From contig JAEOSA010000048.1 of NCBI GenBank assembly GCA_016840595.1, positions 1 to 10,906 on the forward strand: 10,906 bases of DNA, written 5' to 3'. The notes below the pieces were generated by a model. The model was not told the origin of the DNA. It made no database searches and saw only the letters and a program-made list of their open reading frames with translations. The stretch is from Candidatus Hermodarchaeota archaeon (lineage in GTDB: Archaea > Asgardarchaeota > Hermodarchaeia > Hermodarchaeales > Hermodarchaeaceae). Every line of letters begins with the position of its first letter. The first letter of the stretch is position 1. This document shows positions 6,276-10,906 of the stretch, in pieces. Position numbers and translations under genes: made by a program.

Positions 6276-6290
6276 CTGGAAGATTATAAG
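6276..6290 (+). promoter_or_regulatory. BRE/TATA promoter of the zinc-ribbon gene
   Basis: CTGGAA runs into GATTATAAG (6282-6290), the same TATA 9-mer as at 1063-1071. Transcription would start near 6312, leaving a leader of about 28 nt that contains the ribosome binding site at 6326-6332. Confidence 0.6.
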
Positions 6291-6325
6291 GGAAAAGGAC
6301 ATACACTAGATTGTCTTTTACCCTT

Positions 6326-6332
6326 GAGGTGA
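6326..6332 (+). promoter_or_regulatory. Ribosome binding site deciding a TTG start
   Basis: GAGGTGA lies 7 bases before TTG 6340-6342. It fixes the start of the zinc-ribbon gene at a non-ATG codon and matches the site used by the small membrane-protein genes. Confidence 0.7.
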
Positions 6333-6339
6333 CAGGAAC

Positions 6340-6609
6340 TTGGCAGAAAATCCTCCCCCATCAACTCCACCAGAAGCTCCTCCTCCATCGACTCCTCCTC
6401 CAGCAACCCCACCTGCTCAACCACCGGCTCAGCCCAAACCCGTAGAAAAACCCCTTGCACCAGATCAATGTCCTCGTTGTCGGAGCGATGTAACCACAAT
6501 TTTACGAAAAGTGCCTATTGCTTATGGACATGATGTCACACGGAAATGTGACAAGTGCGGAAACATCTGGACTTACAAATCTAAATTTGGTGCAGGCGCC
6601 TGGCCTTAG
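6340..6609 (+). CDS. Small proline-rich C4 zinc-ribbon protein
   Basis: The 89-residue product falls into two parts. Residues 4-40 are almost only proline, alanine, threonine and serine with a few charges (an imperfectly repeated PSTPPEAPP / PSTPPPATPP unit) and should be disordered. Residues 44-78 form a compact zinc ribbon with ligands C44, C47, C70 and C73 (CPRC and CDKC) and aromatic and basic residues after the second pair (GNIWTYKSK). The spacing resembles TFIIS- or RNA polymerase-like ribbons, which bind nucleic acid or proteins. The exact role is unknown. TTG 6340 is chosen because of the GAGGTGA site 7 bases upstream. The gene has its own TATA box and is divergent from the RACo-like gene. 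Poly-proline stretches of this kind would need aIF5A for efficient translation. Confidence 0.78.
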   Translation: MAENPPPSTPPEAPPPSTPPPATPPAQPPAQPKPVEKPLAPDQCPRCRSDVTTILRKVPIAYGHDVTRKCDKCGNIWTYKSKFGAGAWP

Positions 6610-6642
6610 AAAACTCAAAAATTCCAGGTCTTCATCTACGGT

Positions 6643-6759
6643 ATGACAGAGGGTGCTATTTCACTAGAAGGAGAAATTATACTTTTTCAAACCCATAACA
6701 GGCTGATTTGTCAGGTAACAAAAGGTAATGCTTATCGCCTTTTTTCGCAAAAGGATTGA
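6643..6759 (+). CDS. Possible 38-residue small protein or gene remnant
   Basis: An ATG frame 34 bases after the zinc-ribbon gene reads MTEGAISLEGEIILFQ..., then RLICQVTKGNAYRLFSQKD, and ends at TGA 6757-6759. The alternation of hydrophobic and polar residues looks protein-like (short beta strands), more so than the antisense frame. There is no good ribosome binding site, no family match that I know, and the frame after the stop does not continue the protein clearly. It may be the start of a broken gene. Low confidence. Confidence 0.2.
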   Translation: MTEGAISLEGEIILFQTHNRLICQVTKGNAYRLFSQKD

Positions 6760-6969
6760 TCGCCCGACATTGTCCTTGTTTTTGATGATAGTGTATGCAC
6801 TTGAGACAAATTGAGGTAATGGCCATCTCATTGAGGATAATTTTCTGAGGAACCACGACAAATGCAACCTCAGTGGTTTATCGAATTTCGGAACTTCACT
6901 ATACGTGAGTTGCATAGGGAATAGAGAAGCTAATATCTTTTGCATCATATAATACCTGAGTTCTTCTTT

Positions 6970-6975
6970 GGAGGA
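6970..6975 (+). promoter_or_regulatory. Strong ribosome binding site of the pncC-like gene
   Basis: GGAGGA lies 8 bases before ATG 6984-6986 and confirms that start. Confidence 0.7.
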
Positions 6976-6983
6976 TTTGCTTC

Positions 6984-7508
6984 ATGACTGGTAATCAAAA
7001 AGTTCAGAATGATCTGATTCAATCAATTCGTGACATCACTGAACCCATCGCTCAGATTTTGGTGCAACAAAACTCTACAATCATGGTAGCGGAGTCCGCA
7101 ACAGGAGGTCTCATCCAACATTTCTTAACGGAGATACCAGGAAGCTCAGGCTTTTTTCTTGGAGGCATTGTTGCTTACTCTGATAATCTGAAACACCGTC
7201 TATTGCAGGTTCCGGAATCAGTGATTCAACGTCATGGTGCAGTGAGTGAGGAAACTGTTGCTGCCATGGCAAATGGAATTCGATTGATACTTCGTACAGA
7301 TTATGGTTTGGCGACTTCGGGAATTGCAGGTCCCACCGGAGCACGCCCAAAGAAACCTGTGGGATTGGTGCATATTGCCGTATCACATCGTGGATTTGAA
7401 ACCATCACTCGAAATCTCGTCTTTAGAGGAACACGTACTGAGAATAAATTACACTTTTGCAGAGCGGCACTTCAATTCTTGCTAGAGGCGATTTCCTCAG
7501 AGGAGTAA
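6984..7508 (+). CDS. pncC: CinA C-terminal domain protein, nicotinamide-nucleotide amidase (PncC)
   Basis: This 174-residue stand-alone CinA-C domain is in the family that hydrolyses NMN to nicotinate mononucleotide and ammonia, returning pyridine nucleotides to NAD synthesis in the cytoplasm. The diagnostic motifs are all present in order: AESATGG (36-42, containing the nucleophile serine of the family), PGSSGFFLGGIVAYSDNLK (52-70), GAVSEETVAAMANG (85-98), SGIAGPTGARPKKPVGLV (112-129) and RTENKLHF (151-158). The length suits the single-domain form; the MoCF-like N-terminal domain of full CinA is absent. The start is set by GGAGGA 8 bases upstream. The radical SAM gene follows 55 bases later on the same strand. 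Activity is inferred from family membership; some archaeal members have not been tested. Confidence 0.88.
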   Translation: MTGNQKVQNDLIQSIRDITEPIAQILVQQNSTIMVAESATGGLIQHFLTEIPGSSGFFLGGIVAYSDNLKHRLLQVPESVIQRHGAVSEETVAAMANGIRLILRTDYGLATSGIAGPTGARPKKPVGLVHIAVSHRGFETITRNLVFRGTRTENKLHFCRAALQFLLEAISSEE

Positions 7509-7563
7509 CGAATATCCAATTAGCGATGGCGTAATCCTCTTAAAGAACGGGCTCTCACGCATC

Positions 7564-8484
7564 ATGAGTTTTATGCCCCCATTTTCTTTCGGATACCCTA
7601 ATTACCTTGAACCACCTGTGTTTCGTCCACCCAGTGAAGCAAATAGCCTCATTCTTCAGGCAACTTTGGGATGTTCCCATAATCGTTGTACATTTTGTGG
7701 GAGTTATCGAACCAAACAATTCAAAATCAAACCCTTCCCTCAATTTCGTGAAGAAGTCGAGCAACTTGCACGAACTCAGCGTATTCGTCCGAAACGTATC
7801 TTCATCGCGGATGGCGATGCGTTCGTTCTTTCATCATCCCAGCTCCTTGAGATTCTCACATTACTTAGCAAGGAGTTTCCTGATGTTGATAGAATCAGTA
7901 TCTATGCGAGTGGTTCGAATGTCCTTAGGAAAACCGATGAAGAGCTAACACAAATCCGAAAAGCGGGACTAGATTTGGTGTACATCGGTTTGGAATCGGG
8001 AGATGACGAGGTCCTTCAACTCGTCAATAAGGGCATAAACAACGAGAATCATATTACAGCATGCCTCGGTCTCAAAAAGGCGGGATTTACTGTTTCGCCT
8101 ATCATCATTTTAGGATTAGGTGGGAAAAGTCGAAGTCAACAACATGCAACGCATACAGCAGCTACTATCCGAGCAATTGATCCTCCTTATCTGGCAGCGC
8201 TGACGTTGATGTTAGTTCCGGGCACCGAACTTCATGCCCAAGCACAACGGGGTGAATTTCAACCACTTGATCCCCTTGAAACTCTCGAAGAACTTCGGGC
8301 CATAATGGAAGGACTAACGGATTTGACTCATTGTGTATTTCGAACTAACCATGCTTCCAATTATCTTCCCCTCCGCGGAATTCTCTCGCAGGATCGACAA
8401 CGACTCCTCGACATAATAGATACCGTTCTCAATGATCCACAAGCAGCTAGCAAATTACGTCCTGAATATATCCGAGGATTGTAA
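7564..8484 (+). CDS. Radical SAM protein of unknown substrate
   Basis: The 306-residue product is a radical S-adenosylmethionine enzyme. Cluster ligands lie at C37, C42 and C45 in the GCSHNRCTFC motif. The CxxxxCxxC spacing (one residue more than the classic CxxxCxxC) belongs to a known group whose members open with RPPSEA-SL-LQ-T-GC, and the preceding residues here (RPPSEANSLILQATLGC) match it. Further barrel motifs are IYASGSNVL (103-111), LVYIGLESGDDEVL (138-151), and GLGGKS (174-179). No second cluster, SPASM or B12-binding domain is visible. The reaction is unknown; group members are often labelled coproporphyrinogen-oxidase-like or Elp3-like on weak grounds. ATG 7564 has no strong ribosome binding site; M4 (7573) is an alternative start. 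CTTAAAG (7539-7545) could be a TATA for a short-leader transcript. It lies between the pncC-like gene and the 59-residue coiled-coil gene. Confidence 0.87.
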   Translation: MSFMPPFSFGYPNYLEPPVFRPPSEANSLILQATLGCSHNRCTFCGSYRTKQFKIKPFPQFREEVEQLARTQRIRPKRIFIADGDAFVLSSSQLLEILTLLSKEFPDVDRISIYASGSNVLRKTDEELTQIRKAGLDLVYIGLESGDDEVLQLVNKGINNENHITACLGLKKAGFTVSPIIILGLGGKSRSQQHATHTAATIRAIDPPYLAALTLMLVPGTELHAQAQRGEFQPLDPLETLEELRAIMEGLTDLTHCVFRTNHASNYLPLRGILSQDRQRLLDIIDTVLNDPQAASKLRPEYIRGL

Positions 8485-8559
8485 CCTTTTGGAGAAACAC
8501 ATAAACTTGGTGTCTCAATAGAAAGATTTTGTAGTTCATTATACAGGAGTGGAATTAGA

Positions 8560-8739
8560 TTGGGTAATCTACGACCAGAAGATATCGATCCACTACGTCG
8601 TGGTCCGCGAAAGATACCACCTGACGATTTAAAACGTGGAACCGATTTGGATATCGTGTCATTACTTCGTCAACTCATCGTACGTGTTGAGCAACTTGAG
8701 AAGGATATGCGTCAAGTAAAAGAGAAACTCAACCTATAG
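8560..8739 (+). CDS. 59-residue coiled-coil protein, unrecognised family
   Basis: A short gene begins at TTG 8560-8562 with a GGAGTGG ribosome binding site about 10 bases upstream (GGAG at 8546-8549), and ends at TAG 8737-8739. The N-terminal half (MGNLRPEDIDPLRRGPRK, then IPPDDLKRG) is charged, proline-containing and likely flexible. The C-terminal half (about 30-59) shows an uninterrupted heptad pattern with I32, L36, L39, V43, L46, M50, V53 and L57 at a/d positions, so a parallel coiled-coil dimer or trimer is expected. It follows the radical SAM gene by 75 bases on the same strand and could be co-transcribed. No family is recognised. The ribosome binding site, the regular heptads and the biased residue use argue that it is real. 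Confidence 0.72.
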   Translation: MGNLRPEDIDPLRRGPRKIPPDDLKRGTDLDIVSLLRQLIVRVEQLEKDMRQVKEKLNL

Positions 8740-8779
8740 CTGGCTAAGAGCTTACTAATTTCTTGAAAAACATTGCTTC

Positions 8780-10720
8780 CTAGGTGCGTCTACGTTTCCA
8801 AATAATTACGATGCCAAGGGCTAGTGCGGTCACAACCACTATCCCCACAACGCCATAAAGGATGGGAGATCCGGGTACAAGAGCAAGAAAGAGAGATCGC
8901 GTCCCATATTGGCAGAGAAGGAGCTGTTCTGGATCGAGTGTTAATTGAAGTGGAAATTCAGACACAGATACATTCAGGACAGTTGTTGGAGAAGCTTCCA
9001 TCCAGACCCATACCACTTCACTCGTTGCTCCAAAGGAGATGGCCAAAGGCACACGCAGCCGGACAAGAGTAGGAGCGCTCTGGAGTAAAGTAAACCAAAT
9101 TGTCCATCCGTCAACTCCTGCCGACAGAGTGGTTGCTCCGAGGCTCAACGTGACGACCCCACTCCCAAACACCCAAGGTTCGAAGAACCAGTCTAATGAC
9201 TCACCGACAGAGGTTTCGAAATACTGTTGAAGAGTCCGTGCTCGAATGTTTTGATGAATTGTTAACGAGTAGATGTCTTGCCAAGCTTGGTAGAACATAG
9301 CATCGCCTAATTGGTGGCGGAGCATATCATAAACAAGTGCGGCTTTGGAGTACACAATACTACCATAGGCGTCCCAGTAGGTGTTTTGCCAGAATGCCAT
9401 GGATTGGTTGATGCTCTCATCACCACCATTGGCCACATAACCCCAATATCGATTCAAATCATAAAGCCGATAGTCAGCACGTGTACGAGCATCGTAAGCA
9501 TGTTCTACCCACTCATATTCACAGTATGAAGCAAATCCTTCGTCAATCCATGGTTCAGTATAGCTATCAGTGCCAATGGTAAATGGAATCCATTCATGCC
9601 CAATCTCATGCGCCACAACTGCGGCAAAATAGGAGAGTCCTGCATAATCCTCGTATAGAACAGCTCCAATCATAACGAGCTGGGGGTATTCCATGCCGCC
9701 TGCCCAAAAATCAACCTCCACGATTTGAAGACTCTGCCAGGGATAGGGTCCAAAACGGTTTCCAAATACTTCAAGACATTGCACTGCGATTTCAAGAGCC
9801 CGTTGCCCAGCCAATTCATGGTCAGCAATATGATAACTAGTCACATTCACGCCTTGTGTTTCAACACTAAGTGTTTGGTAGTGGGGGCTAGCACACCATG
9901 TGAAATCACGGACAGGGCCGGTCACGAAATGCCAAGTTCGTGTTCCTCCACCGGCGCTCGTGCTTTCAAGCTCACCAGTAGCTGCAACAACATAATCATC
10001 AGGAACAGTAATTGTGACATCATAAACAGCAACATCACTGTAGAAACTCTCCCCCAAATGGGAGTAGGGCGTCCTGTCCCATCCTCGGTCATCATAGACT
10101 GAAACAATCGGATGCCAGTTCCCCAAATTGAACGCCAGAAGTTCGAAATCTTCGGTTTCTATGGTTACACCAAACCGATCGAACCGCTCTGGAATCAAGA
10201 CCTGCCAAAGTAGATTAAGAGTCACATTTTGCTCCGGAGCTAACACACCAGGACCTAATCCGCTAACTAAATTCACCCAAAGCAGGGAATCATCGATACC
10301 ACTAATCGTGTAGGGTAAGGAAGTATCGTTGAATAGAACATCGAAAACCTCCATCCAGCCCTCAGGTTGGAAGGCATTAGGATACAAATGAAAATACAAT
10401 TCAGGAAGGGAGTCGGTTGCATGATTCACATAATTGATAGTTGTGGATCCATTCACAATATGGATTAATGGCAGTAAGAGGGCATCAATCGAATAATTGG
10501 TGATGGGCGTTGGAGCAGCAGGCGGAGCAACGGATCGTGCAACCGAGTTGATTTTATCTGCTATGGTAGGTTGTTGGCTAGAATTCACACTTGGTAAGTT
10601 GCTCACCTGGTTCGGAGTGGAAATGATGGGAATGCGAATGAGTGGATGGATAGTCGTAAACATGAAGGAGAAGACGAGTAAACAAGTCATTGTAAAAAAG
10701 AAACCACGACGAGTTTGCAT
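8780..10720 (-). CDS. Membrane-anchored extracellular M1-family metallopeptidase
   Basis: A zinc aminopeptidase-like protein of the M1 (gluzincin) family, 646 residues from ATG 10718-10720. It has a signal sequence (MQTRRGFFFTMTCLLVFSF, about 1-25), a Ser/Pro/Asn-rich stretch to about 75, an N-terminal beta domain, then the catalytic domain: GGMEY (341-345, substrate N-terminus recognition), HEIGH (371-375) and the third zinc ligand E394 in WIDEGFA, with the canonical 18-residue gap, and Y457 in VYSKAALVYD. A beta-rich tail is followed by a membrane helix (about 620-641) and KRRRT. The active site should therefore be outside the cell, tethered at the C-terminus. The long helical domain IV of large M1 enzymes is absent. 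TTG 10733-10735 is an alternative start (5 residues more) with GAGG 11 bases upstream; an in-frame TAA lies just before it. The gene converges on the 59-residue gene, 40 bases apart. Confidence 0.88.
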   Translation of the reverse strand: MQTRRGFFFTMTCLLVFSFMFTTIHPLIRIPIISTPNQVSNLPSVNSSQQPTIADKINSVARSVAPPAAPTPITNYSIDALLLPLIHIVNGSTTINYVNHATDSLPELYFHLYPNAFQPEGWMEVFDVLFNDTSLPYTISGIDDSLLWVNLVSGLGPGVLAPEQNVTLNLLWQVLIPERFDRFGVTIETEDFELLAFNLGNWHPIVSVYDDRGWDRTPYSHLGESFYSDVAVYDVTITVPDDYVVAATGELESTSAGGGTRTWHFVTGPVRDFTWCASPHYQTLSVETQGVNVTSYHIADHELAGQRALEIAVQCLEVFGNRFGPYPWQSLQIVEVDFWAGGMEYPQLVMIGAVLYEDYAGLSYFAAVVAHEIGHEWIPFTIGTDSYTEPWIDEGFASYCEYEWVEHAYDARTRADYRLYDLNRYWGYVANGGDESINQSMAFWQNTYWDAYGSIVYSKAALVYDMLRHQLGDAMFYQAWQDIYSLTIHQNIRARTLQQYFETSVGESLDWFFEPWVFGSGVVTLSLGATTLSAGVDGWTIWFTLLQSAPTLVRLRVPLAISFGATSEVVWVWMEASPTTVLNVSVSEFPLQLTLDPEQLLLCQYGTRSLFLALVPGSPILYGVVGIVVVTALALGIVIIWKRRRT

Positions 10721-10740
10721 TGCCAAGCTAAACAACTCTT

Positions 10741-10770
10741 AGTTGTCCTCATAAAGATGATAAGAAAAAG
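10741..10770 (-). promoter_or_regulatory. Probable promoter region of the M1 peptidase
   Basis: The minus strand carries CTTATCATCTTTATGAGGAC. TATA-like CTTTAT (10751-10756) would place transcription near 10728, and CTTATC (10759-10764) near 10735, so the message may have a very short leader. The first option would exclude the TTG start and favour ATG 10720. A 16-base part of this element, AAAGATGATAAGAAAA on the + strand (10753-10768), is repeated exactly at 214-229. Confidence 0.35.
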
Positions 10771-10775
10771 TCTTC

Positions 10776-10796
10776 GAAGGGAGCAACCAGCCCTTC
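10776..10796. terminator. Hairpin plus T tract between the last two leftward genes
   Basis: GAAGGG (10776-10781) and CCCTTC (10791-10796) form a 6-bp stem with a 9-base loop. On the minus strand a T6 run (complement of 10798-10803) comes just before this hairpin, downstream of the partial gene ending at 10856. T tracts terminate archaeal RNA polymerase, so the T run is the more likely signal, and the hairpin may be incidental. Confidence 0.35.
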
Positions 10797-10855
10797 TAAA
10801 AAATATAATATGCCTTCCTGAGAGAAGAAGATTGGTAACCTAGGAGGTCCCGATC

Positions 10856-10906
10856 CTAAGCTTCCTCAGGAACGGCGGGAAATTCGTAGCCGCAGGATGG
10901 GCAAGC
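10856..10906 (-). CDS. 3' end of a gene with a C-terminal zinc-ribbon motif (partial)
   Basis: Only the last 16 codons are in the window, reading leftward: ACPSCGYEFPAVPEEA then TAG (10856-10858). CPSCGYEFP is a typical half of a C-terminal zinc ribbon, in which a CxxC pair and aromatic residues end the domain. The rest, including the partner CxxC, lies beyond the right edge, so the protein cannot be named. It reads in the same direction as the M1 peptidase, whose start is about 135 bases further on. Confidence 0.55.
   Translation of the reverse strand, partial: ACPSCGYEFPAVPEEA

Larger units (their letters stand above)
6610..6983. other. 374-bp stretch without a confident gene
   Basis: No conserved coding region is recognised here. 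A 38-codon + frame (6643-6759) and a 94-codon - frame (6664-6948) overlap each other, and neither has a convincing ribosome binding site or family signature. A T6 tract (6740-6745) could terminate transcription of the zinc-ribbon gene. ATATAATA (6947-6954) and TAATATC (6931-6937) are TATA candidates for the gene at 6984. Part of the stretch may be a decayed gene. Confidence 0.5.

Noticed and set aside
6664..6948. 94-codon - frame in the gap before the pncC-like gene
   Set aside because: No good ribosome binding site, promoter or recognisable fold, and it overlaps the TATA candidates of the next gene. It cannot be excluded fully, but I see no positive evidence.
8492..8516. Hairpin after the radical SAM gene (GAGA..CAC / GTG..TCTC)
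   Set aside because: Seven pairs interrupted by a two-base bulge and not followed by a T run; too weak to call a terminator or regulatory element.
8824..10742. Several + strand frames opposite the M1 peptidase
   Set aside because: They are antisense to a gene with intact HExxH-x18-E and GGMEY motifs and have no signals of their own.
1..10906. Antiphage defence system or intact mobile element
   Set aside because: No nuclease, toxin, helicase, reverse transcriptase, integrase or transposase gene is present; the genes are transporters, metabolic enzymes, a peptidase and small proteins.

Overview
The window looks archaeal. Promoters are of the BRE/TATA kind (the same 9-mer GATTATAAG occurs ahead of two unrelated genes), with purine-rich ribosome binding sites (GAGGTGA, GGAGGA) and frequent TTG starts. 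The protein set also fits: a proline-rich small zinc ribbon, an M1 peptidase held by a C-terminal membrane anchor, and a RACo-like ferredoxin/ASKHA protein. An Asgard-type archaeon of moderate GC is my best guess, but this is inference; no rRNA or other phylogenetic marker is present.

Left part (1-1320). A leftward array of small, related multi-pass membrane proteins has two intact members (626-1015 and 266-616) and a truncated third start (131-256). The gene junctions are duplicated: 32 of 35 bases match at an exact 360-bp offset. A 305-bp divergent intergenic region separates the array from a rightward MFS transporter. It carries a TGACCAG-N4-CTGGTCA-type operator plus scattered half-sites and two other inverted repeats. 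A perfect copy of the operator (115-134) lies at the other end of the array, so the array is bracketed by the same palindrome.

Transporters (1321-4092). Two unrelated MFS permeases face each other and share an inverted repeat across their stop codons. Upstream of the second (4102-4262) lies a degenerate 3' end of an IS200/IS605-type tnpB, with the right-end-like hairpin and no transposase or nuclease gene.

Middle (4341-6609). A RACo-like activator ([2Fe-2S] domain plus DUF4445/ASKHA ATPase) is divergent from a proline-rich zinc-ribbon protein, and each has a recognisable TATA box. No corrinoid protein or methyltransferase is next to it. About 370 bp after the zinc-ribbon gene hold no confident gene.

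Right part (6984-10906). A rightward cluster encodes a CinA-C/PncC amidase, a radical SAM protein and a 59-residue protein with a near-perfect coiled coil. It converges on a leftward M1-family metallopeptidase with an N-terminal signal and a C-terminal membrane anchor. The last 51 bases are the 3' end of another leftward gene ending in a CxxC zinc-ribbon half-motif.

I see no CRISPR array, tRNA, rRNA or intact mobile element. The least explained structures are the palindrome-bracketed membrane-protein array with its divergent MFS gene, the isolated tnpB/omegaRNA-like relic, and the 59-residue coiled-coil gene.
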